A DNA stretch of 64,000 nucleotides from JBBSHE01 sp038253325 (GCA_038253325.1 JBBSHE010000008.1:1-64000), one strand, 5' to 3'; positions 24,308 through 33,010 are shown, counted from the first letter of the stretch. The notes: generated by a model from the sequence alone, not told the origin. Numbers and translations: made by a program.

Positions 24308-25192
24308 ATGACCGAACACCCCGCACCGGACGGCAGCGATGGCCCGTCGGCTTCCGTGTCGGCCCCGGTCACGCCGCCGCCGGCCACGTCGCCGGCGATC
24401 CGCCGAATCCGTATCCATCATCTCCAGGCGATGAAGGAGCGCGGCGAGAAGTGGGCGATGCTGACGGCTTACGAGCAGTACGCCGCGCAGACATTCGACG
24501 AGGCGGGCATCCCCGTCCTGCTCGTGGGCGACTCGGCCTCCAACAACGTGTACGCCAACGAGACGTCCCTCCCCGTGACGGTGGACGAGCTGATCCCGCT
24601 CGTCAGGGCGGTCACGAGGTCGGTACGCCGGGCGCTTGTCGTCGCAGACCTTCCGTTCGGCTCGTACCAGGCGTCGCCGGAGCAGGCGTTCCACACGGCG
24701 GTCCGGTTCATGAAGGAAGCGAACGCACCGGCGGTCAAGCTCGAAGGCGGCGCGCAGATGGTTCCACAGGTTGAGCTGCTGACGCGCAGCGGCATTCCGG
24801 TGATGTCCCACATCGGCTTCACTCCACAGTCCGAACACGGGCTCGGCGGCTACCGCGTTCAAGGACGAGGTGACGACGGGGCGCGGATCATCGAGGAGGC
24901 CCAGGCACTCGAACGTGCCGGTGCGTTCGCCGTCGTGATGGAGATGGTGCCGACCGTGGTCGCGGCGGAGGTCACGAAGCGGCTGACCATCCCGACAGTC
25001 GGAATCGGCGCGGGGTCCCGCTGCGACGCACAGGTGCTCGTCTGGCAGGACATGGCGGGCTTCCGGACGGGCGCGACGACAAGATTCGTCAAGCAGTACG
25101 CCGACATTCACGGGGTCTTGCTCCAGGCGGCCCGCGACTACGCCGCCGACGTTGCCGCCGGAACATTTCCAGACGACTCCCATGCGTTCTGA
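24308..25192 (+). CDS. panB: 3-methyl-2-oxobutanoate hydroxymethyltransferase
   Basis: PanB uses methylene-tetrahydrofolate to make ketopantoate, the first step of pantothenate and CoA synthesis. Characteristic segments are present: MLTAYEQYAAQTFDEAGIPVLLVGDS, KLEGG, GHTP-like HIGFTPQSEHGLGG and PTVGIGAGSRCDAQVLVWQDM. The barrel is preceded by ~35 extra residues rich in Pro/Ala/Ser. The ATG at 24308 is chosen because AGGAGA is 8 nt upstream; an earlier ATG (24203) has none. It is a lone gene here, as in Mycobacterium, with panC elsewhere. Confidence 0.95.
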   Translation: MTEHPAPDGSDGPSASVSAPVTPPPATSPAIRRIRIHHLQAMKERGEKWAMLTAYEQYAAQTFDEAGIPVLLVGDSASNNVYANETSLPVTVDELIPLVRAVTRSVRRALVVADLPFGSYQASPEQAFHTAVRFMKEANAPAVKLEGGAQMVPQVELLTRSGIPVMSHIGFTPQSEHGLGGYRVQGRGDDGARIIEEAQALERAGAFAVVMEMVPTVVAAEVTKRLTIPTVGIGAGSRCDAQVLVWQDMAGFRTGATTRFVKQYADIHGVLLQAARDYAADVAAGTFPDDSHAF

Positions 25193-25242
25193 CCGAGCGG
25201 CGCGGTTCCAGATCGAGGACCGCGCCGAGACCGTCGGCGAAC

Positions 25243-25908
25243 TCAGACATCGGTGATGCGGATCCCGGCGTGTGAGCGATAGCGCCGGTTGATCGCGACC
25301 AGGTTCGCAGTGAGTGCCTCGACCTGGCGTGCGTTGCGCAACGTACCGGCACGGATTCCGCGTACACCGGGGATCGTCTCCGCCAGCCCGACCACCTGGT
25401 CGGCCGCGTCGTCGTCATCGCTGACCACCAGGACGTCCAGGTCGAACGACACGACCACTGGATCAGCGAGCAGTGGGGCCGAGACATGGTGGAACGCAGC
25501 CACGACTCGCGAACCCGGCAACAGGGCTTGCGCTTGCTGGGCGGCACTTCCCTCGAGTACGTCGATGCAATAGGGGCCGTGCTCGTCAAACGCCAACGGG
25601 TTCACGCAGTCGACGACGATCTTGCCGACCAGGACGGGCTGAAGCTCGCGCAGCGTGTCTTCATGCGCCCGCCACGGAACGGCGACGAGCAGGATGTCGG
25701 AGCGATCGACGATCTGCTTGTTGGAACCGCTGTCCACCATGCCCGATCGCGAGGTGGTGACCTCGTCCGCGACTCGTTTCGCCTTCTCCGGATCACGCGA
25801 TCCGATGCCGACGGCGAGTCCAGCCGCGGTCCAACGCGAAGCAAGAGCTCGACCTTGTGGTCCCGTTCCCCCGATCACACCGACGACGGCGGACATATCA
25901 AGTGGCAT
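25243..25908 (-). CDS. npdG: F420-dependent NADP reductase
   Basis: The 221-residue protein starts with GVIGGTGPQGRALASRW, the dinucleotide-binding motif of NADPH:F420 oxidoreductase, and has IGSRDPEKAK (NADP phosphate site), VVDCVNPL, AFHHVSA and C-terminal RQVEALTANLVAINRRYRSHAGIRI, all typical of NpdG. It moves hydride between NADPH and coenzyme F420, so the organism is expected to make F420. It starts at ATG 25908 or 25896. It is a single-gene unit. Confidence 0.9.
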   Translation of the reverse strand: MPLDMSAVVGVIGGTGPQGRALASRWTAAGLAVGIGSRDPEKAKRVADEVTTSRSGMVDSGSNKQIVDRSDILLVAVPWRAHEDTLRELQPVLVGKIVVDCVNPLAFDEHGPYCIDVLEGSAAQQAQALLPGSRVVAAFHHVSAPLLADPVVVSFDLDVLVVSDDDDAADQVVGLAETIPGVRGIRAGTLRNARQVEALTANLVAINRRYRSHAGIRITDV

Positions 25909-25997
25909 GGCGTCGATCGTCTCACGTCACCCGGGTGCAAACTTCATCATCTGCCGCATCCCTTACCTGCTTGACGAAAGTCGCGCTGTCTCACGAA

Positions 25998-26020
25998 TCG
26001 CCCGGGGATGACCCGGGCGA
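25998..26020. other. Stable 9-bp hairpin between npdG and the histone-like gene
   Basis: TCGCCCGGG, 5-nt loop GATGA, CCCGGGCGA form a perfect stem. It lies between two divergent gene starts, so it is not an end-of-gene terminator for either. It could be an operator, or a leader structure of the long (~180 nt) leader region of the histone-like gene. No U-run follows. Confidence 0.4.
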
Positions 26021-26180
26021 CTCACGGTGGTTGTGAACTCCGCCGCGGAAAATGATCTTGCCCGGATGCTGGACCCGGCTCGTCAACCTTGCGAGTATCT
26101 GCGGTGGAGGTCGACCGATTTCCACCACAGCGAAGACATCCATCCGGCGAGGTGCCGGCAATCCGACCAGGAGGTGGACG

Positions 26181-26486
26181 GTGCCAACAAAGAAGGCAGC
26201 GGCCAAGAAGAGCGCGGCGAAGAAGTCCGTCGCCAAGAAGACGAGCACGGCCAGGAAGACGCCCGCCAAGAAGACGAGCACGGCCAAGAGGACCACCACT
26301 AAGAAGGCGACCGCGAAGAAGACGCCCGCCAAGAAGTCGACGACCAGGAAGGCGACTGCCAAGAAGACAACGGCGAAGAAGACGCCCGCCAAGAAGTCGA
26401 CCGCGAAGAAGACCACCGCCAAGAAGTCGACCGCGAAGAAGGCAACGGCAGCAAAGCGGGCCGTGAAGCGCGCGGTCAAGAGGTAG
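26181..26486 (+). CDS. Histone H1-like lysine/alanine-rich DNA-binding protein
   Basis: The 101-residue protein consists almost wholly of repeats of the type AKKTPAKKST/AKKTTAKKS, ending KRAVKRAVKR. This composition matches the C-terminal tails of eukaryotic H1 and bacterial H1-like or HU-tail proteins that compact DNA. There is no globular HU domain. The start is GTG 26181 with a perfect AGGAGGT 5 nt upstream; upstream codons in the frame are not of the same composition. A strong terminator follows. The nucleotide repeats make copy number changes by slippage likely. Confidence 0.8.
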   Translation: MPTKKAAAKKSAAKKSVAKKTSTARKTPAKKTSTAKRTTTKKATAKKTPAKKSTTRKATAKKTTAKKTPAKKSTAKKTTAKKSTAKKATAAKRAVKRAVKR

Positions 26487-26503
26487 CCGCACGCACCTAC
26501 CGA

Positions 26504-26542
26504 CGAAGAGGGGGTCCCGGATCATCCGGGACCCCCTCTTCG
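26504..26542. terminator. Strong bidirectional transcription terminator
   Basis: A near-perfect 19-bp stem (arms 26504-26522 and 26524-26542, GAAGAGGGGGTCCCGG against CCGGGACCCCCTCTTC) lies between the convergent ends of the histone-like gene and the small minus-strand gene. There is no long U-tract on either side, as is common in actinobacteria. Confidence 0.85.
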
Positions 26543-26557
26543 AGTACGAGCTCGGGT

Positions 26558-26758
26558 TCAGTCGTCCGATGCGTCATCGGTCCATCGTGGGTCGTTGTCC
26601 CATGCATCGTTGCGTTCGGCGACCGTCTCGAGCGCGTGTTCGGCCTCGGCCCTGGTCGGATAGGGGCCAAGACGGTCCCTAGCGCCACATCCGTCGGTGC
26701 TCTCGACCGTCTCGTGGTTGAGGCAGTAGTAGTACGCCGTAGCCGAGCCGTCCGTCAT
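26558..26758 (-). CDS. Small conserved actinobacterial protein (66 residues)
   Basis: The protein has a compact CLNH...GCGARDRLGPYPTRAEAEHALE pattern with two Cys and a His that could bind metal, and ends NDAWDNDPRW plus an acidic tail. Similar short proteins of unknown function are found beside map genes or elsewhere in actinobacteria, and the PYPTRAEAEHAL part resembles a SPOR-like or sporulation-related small fold. The frame is open upstream through the map gene on the other strand, but the methionine at 26758 matches the conserved start. It shares a terminator with the histone-like gene. Confidence 0.7.
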   Translation of the reverse strand: MTDGSATAYYYCLNHETVESTDGCGARDRLGPYPTRAEAEHALETVAERNDAWDNDPRWTDDASDD

Positions 26759-26830
26759 CTGGTCTCCCCTTCTGGTCACGTTGCAGAAGTCACGTGTCCG
26801 CATCCTCTGGCCGAACCTACACTCGACGTC

Positions 26831-27679
26831 ATGACGGTGCTGAGTCCCGAGACGATCTCGCCGCGGCTTGCGGTACCCACCGCCATTGCGCGCCCCGAGT
26901 ACGTCGGCAGACCTGAGCCGACTCGTCACGTCGGCGGTGATGTGCAGACTCCCGAGACGATCGAGCGGATGCGGGTGGCGAGCAGGATCGCGGCGCAGGC
27001 GCTGCTGACCGCAGCGGCGGTGATTGCTCCCGGGGTCACAACCGACGAGATCGACCGCGCTGGTCACCAGTTCATGGTCGAGCGGGGCGCGTACCCGTCG
27101 ACGCTCGGCTACCGCGGGTTCCCCAAGTCGCTGTGCACGTCGGTCAACGAGGTGATCTGTCACGGAATCCCTGATGCGCGTCCACTCGCCGACGGTGACA
27201 TCGTCAACATCGACGTCACGGCGTACATCGACGGCGTCCACGGGGACACGAACGCGACGTTTCTCGTTGGAACGGTCGACGAGCAGAGTCGGCTGCTGGT
27301 GGAACGTACCCGAGAGTCCCTGCGGCGTGCGATCAACGCCGTCAAGCCGGGTCGTCAGGTGAACGTGATCGGGCGCGTGATCGAGTCGTACGCAAAGCGG
27401 TTCGGGTACGGGGTCGTCACCGACTTCACCGGCCACGGCATCTCGACCACATTCCACTCCGGCCTGGTGATCCCGCACTACGACAACCCTGCGTTCGACA
27501 CCGTCATGGCGCCCGGGATGACATTCACGATCGAGCCGATGCTGACGTTGGGAACGACCGAGTGGGACCTGTGGGACGATGGCTGGACCGTCGTCACCAA
27601 GGACCGCAAACGGTCTGCGCAGTTCGAGCACACCCTGGTCGTCACCGGCGACGGCGCCGAGGTCCTCACGTTCGCCTGA
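26831..27679 (+). CDS. map: Methionine aminopeptidase, type I
   Basis: The 282-residue enzyme removes the N-terminal Met from new proteins. The five metal ligands are visible: DVTAYIDGVHGDTNATF (two Asp), TGHGIS (His), TIEPML (Glu) and QFEHTLVV (Glu). The substrate-pocket sequence YRGFPKSLCTSVNEVICHGIP is the type I signature. The ~40-residue N-terminal extension with PETISPRLAVPTAIARPEYVGRP is the SH3-binding-like linker known from actinobacterial MetAP1c. The ATG has weak ribosome binding, and no better one is near. Confidence 0.95.
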   Translation: MTVLSPETISPRLAVPTAIARPEYVGRPEPTRHVGGDVQTPETIERMRVASRIAAQALLTAAAVIAPGVTTDEIDRAGHQFMVERGAYPSTLGYRGFPKSLCTSVNEVICHGIPDARPLADGDIVNIDVTAYIDGVHGDTNATFLVGTVDEQSRLLVERTRESLRRAINAVKPGRQVNVIGRVIESYAKRFGYGVVTDFTGHGISTTFHSGLVIPHYDNPAFDTVMAPGMTFTIEPMLTLGTTEWDLWDDGWTVVTKDRKRSAQFEHTLVVTGDGAEVLTFA

Positions 27680-27825
27680 CCGACGAAGGATCCCGTTGAC
27701 GATGCCGTGCCGAGCGGGTGGCGCACGGAACAGTACGGCAACATCACGGTGCGGATACCGGCATCCTGGGATACGGCCACGACCCGTCCGGCGCGGTGCC
27801 GTCGAACGCCATGAGGTGCGCGGAC

Positions 27826-28216
27826 GAGCCGGCTCGTAGGCCGGATCCTGTTGGGGAGCGCACCTCACGATGCAATCCTGAGCGGCCATCCATCTGGGAT
27901 CACCGTTACCGGTGACCTCGTGCGGCCTACCCGCAGACTCGGGCGGGCAGCCCTCGAGCGTCTGCTGTTCGGCCTTGCTCCCGGTGGGGTTTACCCAGCC
28001 GCGCCAGTCACCTGGCGCGCTGGTGGTCTCTTACACCACCGTTTCACCCTTACCCGCACCCGGCCGGAGCCGAGCCGCTGGCGGTCTGTCTCTGTGGCAC
28101 TATCCCGCGAGTCACCTCGGGTGGGTGTTACCCACCACCGCGCCCTGGGGAGTCCGGACCTTCCTCGGTACGTCGCACGCTCACGCATACGCGTCCCGCG
28201 GCCGCCCGGCCGGCTC
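27826..28216 (-). ncRNA. rnpB: RNase P RNA
   Basis: The minus strand shows the conserved elements of bacterial type A RNase P RNA in order: 5' helix P1 GAGCCGGC, GAGGAAGGTCCGGACTCC (CR-I region), GATAGTGCCACAGAGA, GGGTGAAACGGTG, GGTAAACCCCACCGGGAGCAA, and close to the 3' end AACAGGATCCGG, with the closing P1 arm GCCGGCTC. P1 arms pair exactly and define the ends to within a few bases. It makes the 5' ends of tRNAs together with RnpA. It is oriented away from map and next to the RNB nuclease gene on the same strand. Confidence 0.95.
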
Positions 28217-28259
28217 ATCCACGCGGCTAAACCCTAACCCACCGCACCGCCGGGACAGG

Positions 28260-29693
28260 TCAGTCGAGCGTGAAGTGGACCTGGCGCGTCATCGGGTCGG
28301 CTCGGTCGAGCCGGACGGTGACCGGCTGACCGAGCGGCAACGATCCGGAGCCGGCCACTCGCCCCTCGACCGCGGGTTCGGCCACGAGTACGGTGCCGTT
28401 CTTCGGGTCGCCGTCGTCGCGGGTCGTGATCACGCCGGAGAAGCCTTGTCCCTCCCGGTCGAGCAGCAGGCCGGCTTCGACGAGATTGACCACCTCGGCG
28501 GAGAAGCGACCGGCCCGGCGGTCACCCTCCTCCATCTCGTTGGGGAGGCCCTTGAGCTTGGCGCGCACCCAGTCGGGGATGTCGCGGTCACCGCACAGTG
28601 CGAGGCAGACCTCCCCCGCATACCGGTCCGCGAGCCTACGCAAGGGCGCGGTGACGTGCGCGTACTCGGCGGCAATCGCCGCATGGTCGACATGCTCGGG
28701 TACGCCGCCATCGAACGCGACGTACCCGGCGCCCCGGAGGAGCTTCGCACAGGCGCTGAGCATCGCCGCTCCCTTCGGCGTGGTCGGGTCGATCGAGCGG
28801 ACGAACTCGGGGTAGGCGACGTTCTTCTCCCACAGGTAGCCCAGAGCACGCGCCCGGCGACGCAGGGCCGCGACCGTCCGGTCGTCCGCGGGCGGCAGCG
28901 TTCGCAGGATCCCCACCTCGCCGTACAGCATCAGCTCGGCGGCTGCCATCCCGGTGAGCAACGACAGCTGGGCATTCCACCGCTCGACGTCGGTCTGGGC
29001 GCGGTAGACGAGGTTCCAGTGACCACCGTCGACGGTCACGACCTGTTCCGGCAACGGCAGGCTGATGCCGCCGCGGTCACGCTCGCGGGCGAGACGGAGC
29101 TGTCCGACCTCCTGCAGCAGGTCGATCAACGGATCGGCGGTCTTGGCGTCGACGACGGCCTGGACGGCGGCGTAGTCGAGCTGCGCGCGGGACCGCACTC
29201 GGGCCCGGCGTACGTCGACCCGGGTGCCCTCCCCGGTCTGGTCGAGCTCGACGGTCCAGAGCAGAGCCGGGCGTACCTGGTCCGGGAGCAGACTGGCCGC
29301 ACCCTCGGACAGGACCGGAGGGTGCAGCGGCACCCGCCGGTCGGGGGCATACAGCGTCTCCGCTCGGCGGTGCGCCTCGACGTCGACCGGGCCGTCGGGC
29401 TCGACGAACGCCGCGACGTCGGCGATCGCGTAATAGACCCGGAGTCCGTGCTCGCCGCGTTCGATGTAGAACGCCTGGTCGAGGTCCTTCGATCCCAGCG
29501 GGTCGAGCGTCACCAGCGGCAGGTCGGTGCGATCCTCGTCGGGCATCCGCGGGTTTGCCGCGGCCTTCGTCGCCGCATCGACAACCGGGGCCGGGAACCC
29601 ATCGGGCACGTCCAGCTGGCTCTCGAGCTGACGAAGGCTGTCGTTGTACCAGGACGGCGGTGCGGTTTCGACCCGCACGGTAGGACGCGGCAT
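28260..29693 (-). CDS. RNB-domain 3'-5' exoribonuclease (RNase II/R family, short form)
   Basis: The 477-residue protein carries the RNB catalytic centre with DPLGSKDLDQAFY (three of the metal-binding Asp) near residue 65, and ADVAAFV, HVTAPLRRLADRYA later. It lacks the N-terminal cold-shock domains and has only a short C-terminal OB-like part. This short RNB form is common in actinobacteria. It degrades RNA 3' to 5'. It is transcribed in the direction of rnpB, 43 nt upstream of it, so the two may be linked. The other strand has a long open frame without any domain. Confidence 0.9.
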   Translation of the reverse strand: MPRPTVRVETAPPSWYNDSLRQLESQLDVPDGFPAPVVDAATKAAANPRMPDEDRTDLPLVTLDPLGSKDLDQAFYIERGEHGLRVYYAIADVAAFVEPDGPVDVEAHRRAETLYAPDRRVPLHPPVLSEGAASLLPDQVRPALLWTVELDQTGEGTRVDVRRARVRSRAQLDYAAVQAVVDAKTADPLIDLLQEVGQLRLARERDRGGISLPLPEQVVTVDGGHWNLVYRAQTDVERWNAQLSLLTGMAAAELMLYGEVGILRTLPPADDRTVAALRRRARALGYLWEKNVAYPEFVRSIDPTTPKGAAMLSACAKLLRGAGYVAFDGGVPEHVDHAAIAAEYAHVTAPLRRLADRYAGEVCLALCGDRDIPDWVRAKLKGLPNEMEEGDRRAGRFSAEVVNLVEAGLLLDREGQGFSGVITTRDDGDPKNGTVLVAEPAVEGRVAGSGSLPLGQPVTVRLDRADPMTRQVHFTLD

Positions 29694-29722
29694 GGGCCCA
29701 CCCTAGGCGAGGCGCATGAAGC

Positions 29723-30757
29723 TCACGGAACGACCGAGAACGAGCGCAGGACGGTGGCGTCTGAGTCGAAGAACTGGACCGTCGACGACGTCCCCGGAGC
29801 GAGCTGCATCCGGTTCACGACGTCGAGCGGCGCGTCGAGGACCCGCTGGATCATCCGCTTGACCGGGTCGACGTGGCTGACGACAACGACCGTCTGGTGG
29901 GCGTACGTCGACCTGAGCCGTTCGATCACCTCGTCCACCCGAGTGCTCACACCCGCGACCGAGTCGGCAGACCCCGCCCGAAGTCCCTCGTCGACGTACA
30001 CCGGGAGAGCCAACGCCGAGCCGAGGATCGCGGCCGTTTCCGTCGCGCGACGCAGCGGAGACGACACGACCGCGCCCGGGGCGGCCCAACGGGTTTCCGT
30101 TCCTGACGCAAGGTGCGCCGCGATCCGACTCGCCTGCCGCCGCCCCATGTCAGTCAGCCCACTGTCGTCGTCCGGCCCGCTGACCGCAGCTTCCTCGGTC
30201 TCGGTCGGGGCACCGGGGCGTACCAGGATCAGCGTCGTCGCGACACCGAGGGCGGCGCTCGGCCCGAGCATCGGCTTGTCCGAGCCGCTCGGCTGCGGTG
30301 CGTCCCGCATGGCGGCCGGCGGCAGACTCCGCACCGGCGCGGTGGCGGTGGGCGCGGCGTCGAGTGCCTCGTTGACGAGCCGGTCGGCGTGCACGTTGTC
30401 GGCACGCGGCACCCAGGTCCAGAGCGTCGACGCTGGGGCGAGGCGGTGGGCACTGATGGCGAGCGGCTTCATCCCTGGATGCTTGACCTTCCACCGGCCG
30501 GCCATCTGCTCGACGACGAGCTTCGAGTCCATCCGCACCTCGAGCTCGGATCCAGGCGTGTGCTCGTTGTAGAGCTCGAGACCTCCGATCAGCCCCCGGT
30601 ACTCGGCGACGTTGTTCGTCGCGATCCCGATCGCCTCACCGGTCTCAGCGATCACCTCGCCCGTTTCGGCATCGCGAAGCACCGCGCCGTACGCCGCCGG
30701 CCCGGGGTTGCCCCTCGATCCGCCGTCCGCCTCGATGACGACCCGCGGGTGCGTCAT
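29723..30757 (-). CDS. RNase HI fused to a histidine-phosphatase domain lacking its catalytic His
   Basis: Residues 1-140 are a type I RNase H with EADGGSRGNPG (Asp11), NNVAEYRGL (Glu), RMDSKLV (Asp77) and ADNVHADRLVN. Residues 172-344 are a phosphoglycerate mutase/CobC-like domain. In this family the second domain begins with RHG, whose His becomes phosphorylated; here R180 is followed by Pro181 (codon CCC), so the phosphatase is probably inactive, although the later VVSHVDP His is kept. The Mycobacterium homologue (Rv2228c) has both activities. It overlaps the zinc-ribbon gene (ATGA), as in Mycobacterium. Confidence 0.88.
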   Translation of the reverse strand: MTHPRVVIEADGGSRGNPGPAAYGAVLRDAETGEVIAETGEAIGIATNNVAEYRGLIGGLELYNEHTPGSELEVRMDSKLVVEQMAGRWKVKHPGMKPLAISAHRLAPASTLWTWVPRADNVHADRLVNEALDAAPTATAPVRSLPPAAMRDAPQPSGSDKPMLGPSAALGVATTLILVRPGAPTETEEAAVSGPDDDSGLTDMGRRQASRIAAHLASGTETRWAAPGAVVSSPLRRATETAAILGSALALPVYVDEGLRAGSADSVAGVSTRVDEVIERLRSTYAHQTVVVVSHVDPVKRMIQRVLDAPLDVVNRMQLAPGTSSTVQFFDSDATVLRSFSVVP

Positions 30758-31551
30758 CCGACGTCGGCGCCAGCAGTGCGGACCAGGATGCGCTGGCACT
30801 CCTCGCACCGGAGCACCTCGTCGTCAGGTGCGGCCCGAATCGCGGACAGGTCGGCAGCGGTGAGCTCGAGCCGGCATGCCTCGCACCTGCCTTGCCGCAA
30901 GACGCCGACACCGACTCCGTCGAACTGTGCGCGGATGCGCTGGTAGAGCCCGAGCAGGTCGTCGGGGATGGCGGCGGCGATCAGGCCGCGCTCGGTCTCG
31001 GCGCCGACCCGCTGCTCGGCGAGATCGGCGACGGCTCGGTCCCGAGCGACTTCCTGCTCGGCGATCCGGCGCTCGGTATCGGCGAGGTCGGACTCGATGT
31101 CCCGCAACTCGTTCTGCGCCTGCTCGAGGCGTTCCATCACGTCGAGCTCCGTGTCCTCGAGCGACGCTATGCGCCGATCCAGGCTGACGATCTCGCTCTG
31201 CAGCGCCTCGAGCTCCCTGGGAGACGCCACCAGCCCCTTGTCGACCCGCTCCAGGTCGCGGACGCGCCGAGACTTGACCTGTTCGACGTCGCTGTCGGCC
31301 TTGCGCTGCTCCAACCCGACGTCATCGGCCTCGGTCTTCGCGTGCCCACGTCGTTGCTCCAGATCCGTACGCCGCTCGTTCAGCTCGGCGAGGGCAGCAA
31401 CCTCGGGAAGGTTCTTCAGCCGGCGCTTCAGCTGGTCGAGCGTGGTGTCGACCTCCTGGAGGTCCAGCAGGTGTCGTTGGGCGGCAGGGTCGGCTTTCAG
31501 CGTCAGCTCCTCGAGCGGGACGAACCGGGGTGCGGGATCACATCGTTCCAC
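30754..31551 (-). CDS. Coiled-coil protein with C4-type zinc ribbon
   Basis: After a start region, residues ~20-190 are a long coiled coil (LLDLQEVDTTLDQLKRRL and later Glu/Arg/Leu heptads). The C-terminus has a zinc ribbon, CEACRLELTAAD ... CEECQRILV. This is the zf-RING_7 family (Rv2229c in Mycobacterium), whose function is unknown but which is always next to the RNase H and Nif3 genes. ATG 31551 lies 48 nt inside the nif3 gene. The conserved sequence begins later, at LKADPAAQ, where only a CTG after GAGGAG is available, so the true start is uncertain. Confidence 0.85.
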   Translation of the reverse strand: MERCDPAPRFVPLEELTLKADPAAQRHLLDLQEVDTTLDQLKRRLKNLPEVAALAELNERRTDLEQRRGHAKTEADDVGLEQRKADSDVEQVKSRRVRDLERVDKGLVASPRELEALQSEIVSLDRRIASLEDTELDVMERLEQAQNELRDIESDLADTERRIAEQEVARDRAVADLAEQRVGAETERGLIAAAIPDDLLGLYQRIRAQFDGVGVGVLRQGRCEACRLELTAADLSAIRAAPDDEVLRCEECQRILVRTAGADVG

Positions 31552-32672
31552 GGGTCGGTGGGGATCACCGAAACGTGGGTGCGGAGCGAGACGCCCGCGT
31601 CGCGCATCGCGGCGACCACCAGGCGTTCAACGACCGGCAGCCAGCACCACTCCGCCGCCCAGTGCGGGATGTCGACCAGTGCGGCCGCTGCCGGGAACTC
31701 TCGGAACTCGATGGCCGGATGATGTCTCAGGTCGGAGGTGACGTACACGTCGGGCGATGCCGCTCGTACCACGTCGAGCAGGTCGTCACCGGCGCCGCCC
31801 TGGAGGGCGACCACGCTGACCTCTGCGTCGAGATCGCCCGCAACCCGGGCGCCCGACGCGGTCGCGGGGAGGGTCGACAGCAGCCGGTCGACGAGGTGTC
31901 GGAGCGTGACGGGCTGCTCGAGCACGCCGATCCGGCCGAGACCCGCCGCGCCGTCGTTGTCGGCGAGCTCGATCACGTCGTACGCGGGTTCTTCGTAGGG
32001 ATGGTTCGATCGCATCGCGGCGACCACCTGGCGCCGCCGGTCCCTCGGCAGCACCATCTCGAGCCGCGTCTCGGACAGCTCTTCGATCGTCCCCGACTCC
32101 CCGATGTACGGCCGGGCGTCCTCCGACGGGCGAAACGTTCCCGTGCCGCTGGTCGTGAACGCGGCCCGGTCGTAGTCCCCGATCGACCCGGCCCCGGCCG
32201 CCGCCAGCGCGTCCAACAGTCGTTGCGTGTGGCCGTGCGGGACGAACACGACGATCTTGTCCATTGGCGGGTCCGCGTACGGGACCAGTGGCCGGGTCCC
32301 GGTCAGACCGAGCCGTGCGGCGAGTGCGTCGGAAACGCCGCCGGGTGGTGAGTCGGCGTTCGTGTGGGCGACGTACAGCGCGGTCGACGATGCGACGAGG
32401 CCGTGCAGGAGCCGGCCCTTCGGGTGGCTCGTCGCCACCGAGTGGACGGGGCGAAGGAACAGCGGGTGGTGCGCGACGACGAGGTCGGCGCCGAGCGCCC
32501 GCGCCTCGTCGGCGACGGCCTGCACGGTGTCGACGGCGAACAGCACGGAGCCGACGGGCTGATCGAGGTCGCCGGTGACCAGTCCGACCGCATCCCAGTC
32601 CGCAGCCAGCCTGGTCGGATACAGGTCTTCGAGCACATCCACGACATCACCAACCGTTGCGCTCTGGCCCAT
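31503..32672 (-). CDS. Nif3-like dinuclear metal-centre protein
   Basis: The 389-residue protein has the NIF3 family features: VGLVTGD near the N-terminus, VAHHPLFLRPVHS (metal-binding His pair), AHTNADSPPGGVSDAL, and C-terminal TSDLRHHPAIEF with HWAAEW. A PII-like insert (KIVVFVPHGHTQRLLDAL to HPYEEPAYDVIEL) is present, as in actinobacterial members. GTP cyclohydrolase-like and other roles are proposed, none proven. The start is ATG 32672 (MGQSATVGDVV); the frame is open for 51 more codons without support. It begins the operon nif3-zinc ribbon-RNase H. Confidence 0.9.
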   Translation of the reverse strand: MGQSATVGDVVDVLEDLYPTRLAADWDAVGLVTGDLDQPVGSVLFAVDTVQAVADEARALGADLVVAHHPLFLRPVHSVATSHPKGRLLHGLVASSTALYVAHTNADSPPGGVSDALAARLGLTGTRPLVPYADPPMDKIVVFVPHGHTQRLLDALAAAGAGSIGDYDRAAFTTSGTGTFRPSEDARPYIGESGTIEELSETRLEMVLPRDRRRQVVAAMRSNHPYEEPAYDVIELADNDGAAGLGRIGVLEQPVTLRHLVDRLLSTLPATASGARVAGDLDAEVSVVALQGGAGDDLLDVVRAASPDVYVTSDLRHHPAIEFREFPAAAALVDIPHWAAEWCWLPVVERLVVAAMRDAGVSLRTHVSVIPTDPWNDVIPHPGSSRSRS

Positions 32673-32754
32673 GCGAGCAACTCTATCTGCGGCGCTATAC
32701 GTACTATCGTGCGCAGAGCGCCCCATGATGCGGCGCCGGGAATGAGGGGGAATC

Positions 32755-32955
32755 GTGCGCGAAAACGTCAGGAGTGCACTTGTCGCGGGTCTGATAGCAG
32801 CCGTGATCTGGACCGTGGTCTCCATTCTCGCCAGCGGATCGAGTGTCGGAGTGTGGATCGGAACGGTGGTGTTCTTCGTCGGGACCGCCCTCGTGACCTA
32901 TGTGATCTCGACTGTCATTGCAAGTCGCAGGACCGACAAGCGTGCGCAAGGCTGA
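32755..32955 (+). CDS. Small two-TM membrane protein
   Basis: The 66-residue protein has two hydrophobic spans (about residues 8-27 and 32-53) and a basic tail RRTDKRAQG, so it should lie in the inner membrane with both ends in the cytoplasm. It starts at GTG 32755 with GAGGGGG about 6 nt upstream. It is divergent from nif3 and just upstream of tRNA-Val. No family is recognised. Confidence 0.65.
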   Translation: MRENVRSALVAGLIAAVIWTVVSILASGSSVGVWIGTVVFFVGTALVTYVISTVIASRRTDKRAQG

Positions 32956-33010
32956 TCGCACCGTCACGGGACAGGTACGCTGACGGGTCGGCGTCTCGGT
33001 CAGCAGACGC

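Noticed and set aside
26200..26460. Periodic repeats that might suggest a CRISPR array
   Set aside because: The repeats are codon-phase lysine/alanine units inside an open frame with a perfect ribosome binding site; there are no constant-size repeats with unique spacers.
26558..27889. 443-codon minus-strand frame across map and rnpB
   Set aside because: Only its last 66 codons match a conserved small protein; the rest is antisense to map and overlaps the RNase P RNA.
27912..30572. 886-codon plus-strand frame over rnpB and the RNB nuclease
   Set aside because: Antisense to the RNB gene and the RNase P RNA, with no domain.
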